Both the position numbers and the translations under genes were made by a program. Source: Bacteroidetes bacterium HGW-Bacteroidetes-10 (GTDB taxonomy: Bacteria > Bacteroidota > Bacteroidia > Bacteroidales > UBA932). From it: a stretch of DNA of 64,000 bases. The notes under the pieces are model-generated. The model saw only the letters and a list, made by a program, of their open reading frames with translations. It did not search any database and was not told the origin of the DNA. Location of the stretch: contig PHDT01000002.1 in assembly GCA_002842695.1 (NCBI GenBank), positions 108,449 to 172,448 on the forward strand, written 5' to 3'. Below are positions 9,565-18,990 of the stretch, in pieces (the stretch's first letter is position 1; every line of letters begins with the position of its first letter).

Positions 9565-10325
9565 AGAAAGGGCACAGAAGATCAAAATCTTCTCAAAAAA
9601 GTGTGAAATCCAGAATATTGCGTTTTCTGAAATTCTTATTTATTTATCTGCCCGTTTCATTTGTTCTGCTATCACTAACCATGATTTTTGCGCTCAAATG
9701 GATACCGGTTTATTATACTCCGCTTATGCTTGTAAGAACTGTCGAAAATATTGATGACAACTCTTTCAAAACTCATAAAACATGGCGTTCAATTGACAAC
9801 ATCTCCAAAAACATGTCAATGGCTGTAATGGCTTCAGAAGATACCCGTTTCCTCACCCATTGGGGTTTTGATATGGTTGAGATTGATAAAGCACTCTCTG
9901 CAAGCAAGAGGGGAAAAAAACTACGTGGAGCAAGCACAATCAGCCAGCAAACAGCAAAAAATGTATTTCTTTTTCCGTCCAGATCTTGGATAAGAAAGGG
10001 CTTTGAAGCATACTATACTCTTGGTATTGAGCTAATATGGGGCAAAGAGAGAATTATGGAGGTATACCTTAATGTTGCAGAGATGGGCAGAGGGATATAT
10101 GGTGCCGAAGCTGCGGCACAGGAATTGTTTGGGAAACCTGCAGAGAAGCTCACAAGGCGCGAAAGCGCTCTTATTGCTGCAGCATTACCCAATCCTTTGA
10201 AGAGAAGGGCAAACTCGCCAACAGCATACCTGAGTTCCCGGGCATATTCAATAGAGCGAATGATGGGGATGATAGAGGTACCTGAGTGGCTTTCTGACAA
10301 AAAGCCTGTTAAAAAGAAAAAGTAA
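9558..10325 (+). CDS. mtgA: Monofunctional biosynthetic peptidoglycan transglycosylase
   Basis: GT51 glycosyltransferase that polymerises lipid II glycan strands at the outer face of the inner membrane. The start at 9558 gives a 255-residue protein with a basic N-terminus and one membrane segment (FLKFLFIYLPVSFVLLSLTMIFAL). An upstream in-frame start at 9465 would run into the divergent neighbour and is not favoured. GT51 motifs are present: MASEDTRFLTHWGFD (catalytic Glu), GASTISQQTAKNVFL, RKGFEAYYTLGIEL and EVYLNVAEMG. No transpeptidase domain follows. The TPR gene starts 6 bases after the stop and is likely co-transcribed. Confidence 0.94.
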   Translation: MQKKGHRRSKSSQKSVKSRILRFLKFLFIYLPVSFVLLSLTMIFALKWIPVYYTPLMLVRTVENIDDNSFKTHKTWRSIDNISKNMSMAVMASEDTRFLTHWGFDMVEIDKALSASKRGKKLRGASTISQQTAKNVFLFPSRSWIRKGFEAYYTLGIELIWGKERIMEVYLNVAEMGRGIYGAEAAAQELFGKPAEKLTRRESALIAAALPNPLKRRANSPTAYLSSRAYSIERMMGMIEVPEWLSDKKPVKKKK

Positions 10326-10331
10326 AAACTG

Positions 10332-12290
10332 ATGAATCAAAGAATGAAAATCCGGACATTAACCTTGATAATTGCAGGGATTCTCTCTACAATTTCCCTG
10401 TTTGGACAGTATGACAAACAGCAATTCTTCTACAGGGGACGACAATTTCTGATTGAAGGTAAATATGTTCAGGCGATAGAAAATTTTAACATTCTTTCCC
10501 AGCTCGATACGACTCTCTATGATGCATATTTCTTCCGTGGAATTGCCAAATACAATCTGGGTGACTTTCTTGGTGCTCAGATAGATTTCGATAAAACACT
10601 CTCCATAAATCCGCTCTATACTCCAGCATACCACTACAGAGCTATTACTCTGAGCCGTACCGGAAAATACGACCTTGCACTCAAAGACCTTGAAGAGGCA
10701 GTCGATCTTCGGCCGGGATATACCGGACTATATTTTAGCAGGGGTGTTACCTATTTCCTCTCACAGCAGTTTGACAAGGCGGTACAGGACTTTAACCGTT
10801 TTCTCAGATTTGAGCCAAAGGTACCGGATGCATATCTTAACAGGGGAGCATCATACCTCTTCCTTGGTGATACATTAAAGGCACTTGGAGATTACAACAC
10901 GGCAATCTCTCTGAACAGATTCGACCCGGAAGGCTATATCAGACGCTCAAGGATTCATGTGCTAAGAAATGACAACGAAAAGGCTATAGACGACCTCAAC
11001 CACGCCATAAAGCTGGATTCAACAAACTCGTTTGCTCTGTTCAACAGAGCTCTTGTAAGGTACAATTCAAAAGACATAATGGGAGCACTTGGCGATCTGG
11101 AGAAGGTTCTCACATTTGACCCCGGGAATGCTCTTACATTATACAACAGGGCACTCATAAGGTCTCAGATAGGAGACTATAACAATGCGCTGGAGGATTA
11201 TGACAGAGTTATCTCAATTAATCCAAACAACGTGCTTGCGTACTACAACAGGGCAGCTCTCTTTATGCAGCTTGGCAGAAACAGGGATGCCATGGATGAC
11301 TATTCACAGGCAATTAATCTGTATCCCGATTTTGCCAATGCATACATCAACCACTATGAAATTGCCCAGAAGAAGATACGAGATTACAAATCGAGGGTTG
11401 GTGACACAACACTGGCCTCTGCGCTGGCAGATACCGCAAAGAAATTTGACCGTCTTCTTACACTGGATGCAGATTTTGCAAAAAAGGATTTCAGCAACGA
11501 ATTGCTACAGTACAAAGATGTAGATATACGCCTTAAACCACTCTTCAAGTTCAGGGCAGCTCCGGAAGGAGAGATGCTTATGGCGCTTGAGAACCGCTAT
11601 GAGGATAAAGAGATGCAGAATTTTATCTCCTCACTTCCTCTTCCTGTCAGGCTCACAGCCACTCAGCCTGCAATTGAGCCAAAACTTCTGCAGGAGATGA
11701 GGCAGCTTGTGGATGGTTTGATTAAGAACAGAACAGAGGGTAAAAGTCTCTTTGCAAAGGCACTCATAGAGTCGGGAGGGAAGCAGTTCAATACAGCCCT
11801 TGACAACTACAACAGAGCCATTGGGCTTGAGCCAGAACAGACATTCTACTATATTAACAGAGGAGCACTTCAGTCTGAAATGATTGATTTTATCTCTTCA
11901 ATAGAGAGTAATGTTCAGGTGCTTACGCTTGACAACGCAGGAGCTACCAGGGCTAAGGTCCAGGACCAGACGACCAGAAGTTACGACTATACACCTGCAA
12001 TTCACGACATGAAGAAGGCAGCAGGCCTCTCTCCAAAGTTCCCATACACATACTATAACCTCGGAAACCTGTACTGTATGTCAAATGACATTCCAGAGGC
12101 AATTGTCCAGTATACTAAAGCTATTGATCTCTATCCCGGATTCGGGGAGGCATATTATAACAGGGGTCTTGTTCTTATCTACCTGCGCGACAAGGAGAAG
12201 GGGTGTATCGACCTTAGCAAAGCAGGAGAGCTTGGCGTAAAGGATGCATATCCGGTAATCAAGAAATATTGCGTTAAGGAGCAGCCTTAA
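10332..12290 (+). CDS. Secreted tetratricopeptide-repeat protein
   Basis: 652-residue protein with a signal peptide (ends SLFGQ) and at least ten TPR units. These are recognisable by repeated AYYNRA/AYFFRG and A..DY..AI..NP patterns between residues 40 and 340 and again between about 480 and 640. A linker of roughly 130 residues (about 350-480) without clear TPRs separates the two arrays. TPRs are protein-binding scaffolds, so this is probably a periplasmic assembly or anchoring factor. Being 6 bases behind mtgA suggests a link to cell-wall synthesis, which is inference. It converges on the next gene with only 4 bases between stops. Confidence 0.85.
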   Translation: MNQRMKIRTLTLIIAGILSTISLFGQYDKQQFFYRGRQFLIEGKYVQAIENFNILSQLDTTLYDAYFFRGIAKYNLGDFLGAQIDFDKTLSINPLYTPAYHYRAITLSRTGKYDLALKDLEEAVDLRPGYTGLYFSRGVTYFLSQQFDKAVQDFNRFLRFEPKVPDAYLNRGASYLFLGDTLKALGDYNTAISLNRFDPEGYIRRSRIHVLRNDNEKAIDDLNHAIKLDSTNSFALFNRALVRYNSKDIMGALGDLEKVLTFDPGNALTLYNRALIRSQIGDYNNALEDYDRVISINPNNVLAYYNRAALFMQLGRNRDAMDDYSQAINLYPDFANAYINHYEIAQKKIRDYKSRVGDTTLASALADTAKKFDRLLTLDADFAKKDFSNELLQYKDVDIRLKPLFKFRAAPEGEMLMALENRYEDKEMQNFISSLPLPVRLTATQPAIEPKLLQEMRQLVDGLIKNRTEGKSLFAKALIESGGKQFNTALDNYNRAIGLEPEQTFYYINRGALQSEMIDFISSIESNVQVLTLDNAGATRAKVQDQTTRSYDYTPAIHDMKKAAGLSPKFPYTYYNLGNLYCMSNDIPEAIVQYTKAIDLYPGFGEAYYNRGLVLIYLRDKEKGCIDLSKAGELGVKDAYPVIKKYCVKEQP

Positions 12291-12294
12291 GAGG

Positions 12295-12693
12295 TTACTT
12301 TCTAAGACGGTTAACCGATCTTACCATCGCTTCGTCTCTTGCGATATATCTGAAGGCGAGCCATGTAAGAATTGCGGCTATTGCAGGAAAAACAGCTGTT
12401 GTTGTAAAAGCAGATCCCTCCGGACGGGTAACAAACAGGTAGATAATCCATGCCTGGTAAGCAACAAGTATTATCATATTAAAGATTGAGAGTCTTATCT
12501 GAATCATCCTCTTTCTGTAAAGGAAAATTGTAACAAAAGAAATCAAAGTGGTAATTATATTGAATACCAGAAGAGGGTAGACTGCGGTGTATTTAACTGT
12601 CTCAACCGGAGATTTTGCCATAACGGCAAAGAAAAGTATTGTCAGCAATGTTGTGGATGCAAGAAGGAAAAGAGTCTGAATTCGTTGTAGCAT
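12295..12693 (-). CDS. DUF4293 four-helix membrane protein
   Basis: 132 residues with four hydrophobic segments: LFLLASTTLLTILFF, YPLLVFNIITTLISFVTIFL, MIILVAYQAWIIYLFV and FPAIAAILTWLAF. The beginning MLQRIQTLFLLAS is the hallmark of DUF4293, a family I know only from Bacteroidetes and of unknown function. The C-terminus ends in a basic cytoplasmic tail (RSVNRLRK). A TACTTTTG box sits just upstream on the minus strand (12710-12717) as a possible -7 element. It is transcribed alone, divergent from uridine phosphorylase. Confidence 0.85.
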   Translation of the reverse strand: MLQRIQTLFLLASTTLLTILFFAVMAKSPVETVKYTAVYPLLVFNIITTLISFVTIFLYRKRMIQIRLSIFNMIILVAYQAWIIYLFVTRPEGSAFTTTAVFPAIAAILTWLAFRYIARDEAMVRSVNRLRK

Positions 12694-12729
12694 AGCTCTG
12701 ATTTTTTTACAAAAGTATAAAATAAACCT

Positions 12730-12737
12730 TATTTTTG
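12730..12737 (+). promoter_or_regulatory. Candidate -7 box for uridine phosphorylase
   Basis: TATTTTTG matches the Bacteroidetes TAnnTTTG element 19 bases before the ATG at 12757. No TTG stands at the usual upstream distance, so only half the promoter is supported. Confidence 0.3.
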
Positions 12738-12756
12738 TTGTTTAAACAATTCAATT

Positions 12757-13629
12757 ATGAGTCAAATTCCATCATCAGAACTGATTATCAATAGTGACGG
12801 TTCTATATTTCACCTGCATATCAGACCCGAGGAGCTGGCAGATACTGTTATATTAGTGGGGGACCCGGGCAGAGTGGAACTAGTGGCTTCTTTTTTCGAC
12901 AGCCGCGAATTTGTGCGCTCTTCAAGAGAATTTGTTACAATCACAGGAAGTTACAAAGGCAAGAGATTGACTGTCCTTTCTACCGGAATTGGAACAGACA
13001 ATATCGACATAGTAGTTAATGAACTTGATGCGCTTGCAAACATAGATTTTAAAACCCGTGAGCCAAAGGCTGAGCACAAGACCCTGCGTCTTCTGAGAAT
13101 TGGAACCTCAGGTGCGATTCAGCCTGATATTCCTCTGGGATCTTTTGTTTTATCTCATATTTCTGTTGGTTGCGATGGTCTCCTCAACTGGTACGCAAAC
13201 AGAGATTCAATTTCTCTGCTTGACATGGAGAGGGCATTTACAGAGCACACAAACTGGCCGGATAACCTCCCTGCACCATATTTTGCAAAAGCCTCTGATT
13301 ATATGATCTCCTTATTCAGTGATGTTACCGTTAAGGGAGTTACGATCTCTGCATCCGGATTCTACGGCCCTCAGGGACGCGTTCTGAGATTGCCACTTGC
13401 GATGCCCAACATGGTGCATCAGTTTGAAACCTTCAGCTATAAAGGAGACAGAATTACCAATTTTGAGATGGAGGGCTCTGCAATTGCCGGTCTCTCTGCT
13501 CTGCTTGGACATGAGGCTGCAACAGTTTGCTGCATTATTGCAAACAGACACCTGCACGAAAGTCAGCCTGACTACAAGCCATATATCAATAAACTTGTTC
13601 AGCTTTCACTTGAGAGGCTAACGCAATGA
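12757..13629 (+). CDS. udp: Nucleoside phosphorylase (uridine phosphorylase-like)
   Basis: 290-residue member of the PNP/UDP family, which splits a nucleoside with phosphate into base and ribose-1-phosphate in the cytoplasm. Visible signatures are VILVGDPGRVELVASFF (phosphate loop), STGIGTDNIDIVVNEL, LLRIGTSGAIQPDIPLGSFV and NFEMEGSAIAGLSALLGHEA. The last contains the conserved Met-Glu that contacts ribose. An extra stretch (residues 150-210) departs from enteric Udp, so substrate preference is not certain and purine nucleosides are possible. The next gene overlaps its stop by four bases (ATGA), indicating translational coupling. Confidence 0.85.
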   Translation: MSQIPSSELIINSDGSIFHLHIRPEELADTVILVGDPGRVELVASFFDSREFVRSSREFVTITGSYKGKRLTVLSTGIGTDNIDIVVNELDALANIDFKTREPKAEHKTLRLLRIGTSGAIQPDIPLGSFVLSHISVGCDGLLNWYANRDSISLLDMERAFTEHTNWPDNLPAPYFAKASDYMISLFSDVTVKGVTISASGFYGPQGRVLRLPLAMPNMVHQFETFSYKGDRITNFEMEGSAIAGLSALLGHEAATVCCIIANRHLHESQPDYKPYINKLVQLSLERLTQ

Positions 13630-14483
13630 AAACAGATCCAAACCTAAAATCTTTATTGTCGCTTATGGACGATCCCGACTCAATGATCAGGGATGCCGTT
13701 CAGAAGAGATTACTGGATATGGGGGAGGATGCGTTTACAGAAATGGAGAATTTGCTGCCTGAATTTGCAGGCAGAATTGATCCCGGTTACTACATTTCCT
13801 ACATCAATAACCTCAGGAGAGAGCATGTTTATGCAAAGCTTTCAGACTTCTCCTCAAGTCCTGATCCTCTCCTGATTGACGGTTTGTTACTGGTCTCACA
13901 GGCTCTTGATCCATTAATGGATAAGCAGTATTATAAAGATCTTGTACAGGAGATGTCGGACGAAATGCTTCTGGAACTAAGCGACAACAGGACTGCAATT
14001 GAAAACCTCGAAATATTCAATTATATATTTTTCCGCAGATTTGGGTTTAAACATGTAGATGAAAGTGTAACTCATCCGGAGAATGCAATTATCACAAATG
14101 TAATTTCATCAAAGAGAGGCAATATCTTCACAATACCTCTCTGCTACTTTCTGCTTGCCAGATATGCCGGACTGCCGGTCTATCCACTGATTGTAGCCAA
14201 GTCGTTTACTCCCGCCTATATTGATAATAACGACAACATACTTTTCTACATCAATATTTACAAAGAGGGTGTTATTTTCTCAGGCGACCAGCTTAAGAAG
14301 AATCTCCCCCTGCAGGATGGAAGTGACCCGTTTAAACTGGCAAGAATTGGAACAGATAAGGCGCTTGTTTCAATTTATGCAGAGCATTTGAGCTATCTCT
14401 TTGGAGCTGTAAAAGACGATGAAAATCAGAAGACGATGCAAAGGGTGCTGGAGTGCTTTGGGGAGGAGAGGTATATAAACTGA
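13626..14483 (+). CDS. SirB1/transglutaminase-like (Transglut_core2) protein
   Basis: 285-residue cytoplasmic protein. Residues 1-60 are helical and HEAT-like (MDDPDSMIRDAVQKRLLDMGEDA). The core reads NYIFFRRFGFKHVDESVTHPENAIITNVISSKRGNIFTIPLCYFLLARYAGLPVYPLIVAKSF, shortened here to FGFK...RGNIFTIPLCYFLLAR...GLPVYP. It matches the SirB1 fold, where a GNPI-type loop precedes a helix. The transglutaminase Cys is not evident at the usual place, as the loop reads RGNIFTIPLCYF. The start overlaps the phosphorylase stop. Members of this family are of unclear function, so no reaction is proposed. Confidence 0.7.
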   Translation: MKTDPNLKSLLSLMDDPDSMIRDAVQKRLLDMGEDAFTEMENLLPEFAGRIDPGYYISYINNLRREHVYAKLSDFSSSPDPLLIDGLLLVSQALDPLMDKQYYKDLVQEMSDEMLLELSDNRTAIENLEIFNYIFFRRFGFKHVDESVTHPENAIITNVISSKRGNIFTIPLCYFLLARYAGLPVYPLIVAKSFTPAYIDNNDNILFYINIYKEGVIFSGDQLKKNLPLQDGSDPFKLARIGTDKALVSIYAEHLSYLFGAVKDDENQKTMQRVLECFGEERYIN

Positions 14484-14574
14484 AACCTCCATAATCTGGA
14501 TTGATTACAGAGGCGATTCATAGTTTAGTCTTAGGTTAAGTAACGGATTACTCATAACAAATATAAGGATTATT

Positions 14575-15816
14575 TTGAATACAAATCTATTTATAGCAAA
14601 AACTTTATGGTCCGGAGGAGCAAAAAAACACCCCGGAGGGAGGAATTCTTTCATAGCCGGAATTTCGGTTGCTGTAAGTATGATTGTAATGATAGTAGCA
14701 ATAGCTGTATCAGATGGATTTAAAACAGAGATAAGGGAGAAGGCCGCAGGCTTTTCAGGTACCATAATTCTCAGTGCTCCAGGCATTGAGGTGGTCAACA
14801 GCAAGTATCCGGTTGACGGAAATCTCTCTTACAGGGATAAAATATCCTCTCTTGAAGGAGTTACAGGGGTACAGAATTATGCATATTCTTCCGGCATCAT
14901 GAAATTTGGTGATGAGATTCAGGGAATAGTGCTCAAAGGTGTAGATGAGACATATAACTGGGATTTTTTTAAAAAATCGCTGAGAGAGGGGAGAATACCA
15001 GATTATGCCGATTCTCTTTCCGGAAAGAGTATACTGATTTCTTCCAGACTCTCTTCAATGCTGGGTATTGAATGCGGAGAGAAAGTTCAGGTTTATTTTG
15101 TGGGGGAGAGCGTAAAGGCAAGAGCATATATGGTTGCAGGTATTTACGATGCTCAGCTGGAAGAGATTGATAAGGCACTTGTAGTTGCAAACATAGACGA
15201 AGTTACCAGATTGAACGGATGGATGCCTGGCGAGGTGAGCGGAATAGAGATTATGACTGAGGATTTTGGAAATACCCGTGAACTTGCAGCCCAAATAGAA
15301 ACAATCATTGAAGAGAATCAGAATGATGAGGAGAGCGATATAGCAGTTACCACAGTAGAGGAGCTGTATCCACATTTATTCGACTGGCTTACTCTTCTTG
15401 ATTTCAATGTACTTATAGTTTTGATACTGATGGTGATTGTTGCAGGATTCAACATGATATCGGGACTTCTAATTATCCTGTTCGAAAAAATTTCAATGAT
15501 TGGCCTTCTAAAATCGCTGGGTATGAGAGATGCATCAATTCACAGGATCTTTCTTTACAGGGCCATGATGATTGTTCTAAGAGGAATTGCCGCCGGCAAT
15601 ATTATTGCCCTGATTCTGCTCACGCTGCAACATCAGTATGGGTTTATTACCCTCGATCCAGCCAACTATTTTGTAACCCAGGTCCCTGTGCATATTGACT
15701 GGTTAAAACTGGCAATTCTTAATATTGCCTCGGCTGTTATGATTACCCTGATTCTCTACATCCCTTCTGTATTCATTGCGGGAGTGGAGCCGGACAAGAG
15801 CCTGAGAGTACAGTAA
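14575..15816 (+). CDS. ABC transporter permease of the LolC/FtsX type
   Basis: 413-residue inner membrane protein with one N-terminal membrane helix (SFIAGISVAVSMIVMIVAIAV), a periplasmic MacB-like domain of about 230 residues, and three C-terminal helices. The FtsX signature LLIILFEKISMIGLLKSLGM lies before helix 3. This layout is that of lipoprotein-releasing LolC/LolE. The start is a TTG at 14575, with AAGGAT 4 bases upstream as a possible ribosome site; the protein begins NTNLFIAKTLW, as expected for the family. No ATPase subunit is adjacent. A 91-base gap with no visible element separates it from the SirB1-like gene. Confidence 0.85.
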   Translation: MNTNLFIAKTLWSGGAKKHPGGRNSFIAGISVAVSMIVMIVAIAVSDGFKTEIREKAAGFSGTIILSAPGIEVVNSKYPVDGNLSYRDKISSLEGVTGVQNYAYSSGIMKFGDEIQGIVLKGVDETYNWDFFKKSLREGRIPDYADSLSGKSILISSRLSSMLGIECGEKVQVYFVGESVKARAYMVAGIYDAQLEEIDKALVVANIDEVTRLNGWMPGEVSGIEIMTEDFGNTRELAAQIETIIEENQNDEESDIAVTTVEELYPHLFDWLTLLDFNVLIVLILMVIVAGFNMISGLLIILFEKISMIGLLKSLGMRDASIHRIFLYRAMMIVLRGIAAGNIIALILLTLQHQYGFITLDPANYFVTQVPVHIDWLKLAILNIASAVMITLILYIPSVFIAGVEPDKSLRVQ

Positions 15817-15821
15817 CCCCT

Positions 15822-16886
15822 CTATTTTTTTACAAAGTTCGAATAGGTGATATACCTGTCGTAAACCTCATCAACAAACTTGAGAGTTTCGGTTCCCTTG
15901 AATGATCCGAGCTTGAGTACTCCCGGAGGAATGTTCTCTCGTTTGCGCATTTGAGGAATGAGCTCTTTAAGAGCATTCCAGTCGTTAGGGTCAGTTCCGT
16001 TATGTCTTGCAAGGCTTCGCATATCAATAACCCTTCCCTCGCCGGCATTATACGCTGCCAGAACAATCTTAATTCTGTTAACAGAGTCAATCCCTGGATC
16101 GTCAAACATTTTCTGAAGCCTTTTAATCAGAAGCGTTCCCGCCTTAATATTCTGTTCCGGATCAAATACATTGTCAATGTTAAATTGTCTTGCTGTTGCA
16201 GCCCTCACCTGCATTAAACCATGTGCTCCGCGGCTTGAGCTGACATTCATTGAGAATTTACTCTCCTGATATATGAGCGAAGCAAGAAGTCTCCAGTCCC
16301 AGCCTATGGTTTTTGAGTACTTTTTAATGAGATCGTCATAAGGAGACAAAACAGATGTACTGGCAGACAGAGAGAATGGAATCCCCCTGTATCTTTTGTA
16401 ATATCTCGTGATAAGTGCTCCGTAATCCTTTGATTGTTTAAAAAAGGTGATCCAGTAATTCAGCTGCTGAAGAAGATTGAAGTCCTCCCTTCTTACAACC
16501 CATACCTGTTCTCCCTCATTTATTGCAACACTGGAGATTACATTGCCCGAAAGTTCATCGGGAATGACCTCTTTATCTGCGTCAATTACCAGGATATCAA
16601 CAGTTCCTGAGATAAGTTCATCCCACTTATTACTGTCTGTTTTTGGAAGAAGGTTAAGTTTGCACTTTTCATTTTTTGCAAACTTGTTGAGTATATCGTA
16701 GTGAAATCCAGATGGGTGTCCCTGTCTTATATACACACCGCCATCTATTGCAATTCTTACATCCAGGGTGTCTCCTTCAAGAAAATAGAGAGGAGAGGAC
16801 TCTTTTCTGATTTTTGTACTACCTGCCAGAATTATAATAATCACCAGCCCAAACAGAGTCGCAAAGTATCTGATAGTCTTTATCAT
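15822..16886 (-). CDS. MltF-like lytic transglycosylase with SBP_bac_3 domain
   Basis: 354-residue envelope protein: an N-terminal membrane segment or signal (YFATLFGLVIIIILAGS), an extracellular solute-binding-like domain (about 40-180), then a C-terminal SLT lysozyme-like domain. SLT landmarks are YQESKF (catalytic Glu), SSRGAHGLMQVRAATARQF and VLAAYNAGEGRV. The family cleaves the glycan strand to 1,6-anhydro-muropeptides. A Lys/Ser-rich start without a lipobox suggests membrane anchoring rather than lipidation. It converges with the permease (5 bases between stops) and lies 16 bases downstream of the porin-like gene. Confidence 0.88.
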   Translation of the reverse strand: MIKTIRYFATLFGLVIIIILAGSTKIRKESSPLYFLEGDTLDVRIAIDGGVYIRQGHPSGFHYDILNKFAKNEKCKLNLLPKTDSNKWDELISGTVDILVIDADKEVIPDELSGNVISSVAINEGEQVWVVRREDFNLLQQLNYWITFFKQSKDYGALITRYYKRYRGIPFSLSASTSVLSPYDDLIKKYSKTIGWDWRLLASLIYQESKFSMNVSSSRGAHGLMQVRAATARQFNIDNVFDPEQNIKAGTLLIKRLQKMFDDPGIDSVNRIKIVLAAYNAGEGRVIDMRSLARHNGTDPNDWNALKELIPQMRKRENIPPGVLKLGSFKGTETLKFVDEVYDRYITYSNFVKK

Positions 16887-16902
16887 CTGCTTATTTTTAC
16901 TG

Positions 16903-18960
16903 CTATTTTATGTAAAACGGCCAGTTAATTCCAAACTGGATCGCTGTGCGTGGAGCAGTATAATGGTATGCAGAGAAATAGTCGCCTGTTGGCCACCCCT
17001 GGGCGGCATTAAGGTATTTCACGAAAATGGCAGCCTTTTTCCACTGAATGTTGGCAAAAAGGTCAATGTATGGTGTGTTCCCAATCTCTCTTTCGTTCTG
17101 GACATGGAATTGTCCTGAGGCGGGATTATATGCGGGTGCATAATATTTCGTGTTATAGGTCATGTCTGCTCCAAGCTGAATTGACATTACATTCCTGACA
17201 ACAACAAACTGAAAGAACCAGCGTGCATTTGCAGTCAGAAGCGGAAGAGGAAGTACAGATTTATTGGATGAGAGTTGCAGCAATCCACGGTTGTGGAAAT
17301 GGAATTGCCACAGCCTGAAATTGAAGTTGAGCGAAGCTGCCATCACATTCAGGAGAGCGTTGTTCTGGCTTACAGCTCCGGTATTGTCGTAGTATATATA
17401 GTTGTCAATAAGTGAATATCCAAATGTAGCCCTGAGTTTGTAGGCAGGAATGTCAAGGTCGCCCTCAATTCTCGTTTCAGTGCTTCTGCCATAGTTATTG
17501 TCCCAGGCAAAGTGGTTCGAATAGTAGTATCTCTCCAGAGGTTCCGGCGTCTTGTTTTCAAGCCGGAATTTTGCCGTAAGGTGGATTCCCTCTCTTACCG
17601 GGTAAGCAGAAAACCTTGCTTTTGCATTTACAGAAAAATCCCCTGCATAGTAACCTGTAAGACCAATTTTTCCGAGCCCTTCCCACTGGAAATACTTTCT
17701 GAAAATTCCTGAAGCGCCAAAGTATGCATAGGTATTATTCAGCCTTTCATTAGATGCCTCTGCATCTGTAAACTCAGGACGGAATCTGTAATATGACATG
17801 TATTGATGTCCCAGACCACCTTCAAGTTTTGAAACTATTGCGTCATTTGCCCAGGGCTGAAGGCGAATAAAAAATCTGTTTTCGATTTTATTTAGCCTCA
17901 CAGAGTCGCTGCTGGCAAGAGAATCTATATAGAATCTGTCGCCAAAATAGTTTCTGGCAATGGAATCTGTAAGAGATATGTTGTCTGTGTATTTGCGGTA
18001 ATGAGTAGAGTATTCAAATGAGTGACCAATATAAGCTGTTGTACCTTCGCCAACCTTTGAGGTGTCTCTTTTTGAAAACCTGATGGGAATACTGTAAGAC
18101 TGTGTTATAAAAATTGAGTTTCTCTTTAACCGGTTATAGGCATCCTTCAGAGTGTAGTTTACCTCCCTTGGATTGATGAGTGTATCAAGTATCTCAGTAT
18201 CATAAGTAACTCCTCCGTTCTCTTCGCGTTTGATTGACTGGAATATGTATCCTGCATGCATTACATACTTTTTTCCAAGATAGTTTGAAGTAAACGAGAA
18301 TGTCCTGTTGTCTGTGGACTCCTTGTTGAGTATTCCCTTACCACCCCATCTGTCGTAAAGAAGAGTTACATTAAGGGCAGGGGAGATGTTCTGGGTTGTA
18401 AGGACATGGATATTGCTCTCCTCCTTGGCTCTCTCTGCAAGGATTGTTCCCCTGTATGCAAGCTCAGTATGCGGAGTCTTTACATTATAGAAGGGGTGAC
18501 TCTCTTTTGTGTAGCTGTATATGAGATATGGTGTGAAGGGTGTAAACTCCTCTGACTTTACCCGGTTGAAGAAGTTTCTGCTCTGGGCGGCAGAACCGGC
18601 AACCCCAAGGTATTCGGCACCAATATCGTTTTTTGTGAAAGGAAGAAAATGGAAATTGTAATCGTATGTTGTGTCCTGCTTAAGCATACCAGTAATGCTG
18701 TTGAGGTAGCTGTCATGGTTCCACAGGATAATTCTTTTGAACTTGAGGGAGTCAGGAATGATGTAAGTCTCAAGAAACATGGGCTTTGCATTGCTGATAC
18801 TATCCTTTGCCGCCTCTATTGAGTCTCTCTGGGCCCTGGTGAGTTCTCTCCTTTGTGCATACGAGGTATTAAAGCAGAGCACTGCAGCCATGATGGTTGC
18901 AATGCCCGCAATAATCTTTATTCTGTTGTATCTGTGTTTGCTCATATAATATGCAAACAT
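16903..18960 (-). CDS. Porin_10-type outer membrane beta-barrel protein
   Basis: 685 residues. A signal peptide ends TSYAQ; the better start may be the Met at residue 6 (base 18945), which gives a compact basic n-region. The mature protein opens with a Bacteroidetes-typical Arg/Asp-rich stretch (RRELTRAQRDSIEAAKDS), followed by alternating aromatic beta-strands to the end (AIQFGINWPFYIK). This matches the putative porin family PF14121. Substrate unknown. The lytic transglycosylase gene follows 16 bases later and the SIS gene lies 30 bases upstream on the same strand, so it may belong to the same long transcript. Confidence 0.8.
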   Translation of the reverse strand: MFAYYMSKHRYNRIKIIAGIATIMAAVLCFNTSYAQRRELTRAQRDSIEAAKDSISNAKPMFLETYIIPDSLKFKRIILWNHDSYLNSITGMLKQDTTYDYNFHFLPFTKNDIGAEYLGVAGSAAQSRNFFNRVKSEEFTPFTPYLIYSYTKESHPFYNVKTPHTELAYRGTILAERAKEESNIHVLTTQNISPALNVTLLYDRWGGKGILNKESTDNRTFSFTSNYLGKKYVMHAGYIFQSIKREENGGVTYDTEILDTLINPREVNYTLKDAYNRLKRNSIFITQSYSIPIRFSKRDTSKVGEGTTAYIGHSFEYSTHYRKYTDNISLTDSIARNYFGDRFYIDSLASSDSVRLNKIENRFFIRLQPWANDAIVSKLEGGLGHQYMSYYRFRPEFTDAEASNERLNNTYAYFGASGIFRKYFQWEGLGKIGLTGYYAGDFSVNAKARFSAYPVREGIHLTAKFRLENKTPEPLERYYYSNHFAWDNNYGRSTETRIEGDLDIPAYKLRATFGYSLIDNYIYYDNTGAVSQNNALLNVMAASLNFNFRLWQFHFHNRGLLQLSSNKSVLPLPLLTANARWFFQFVVVRNVMSIQLGADMTYNTKYYAPAYNPASGQFHVQNEREIGNTPYIDLFANIQWKKAAIFVKYLNAAQGWPTGDYFSAYHYTAPRTAIQFGINWPFYIK

Positions 18961-18990
18961 ACAAAAAAATGGAATAAGGCTCTCTTTTGG

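Noticed and set aside
14484..14574. tRNA or other RNA gene between the SirB1-like and permease genes
   Set aside because: No clover-leaf or conserved core could be made from the 91 bases.
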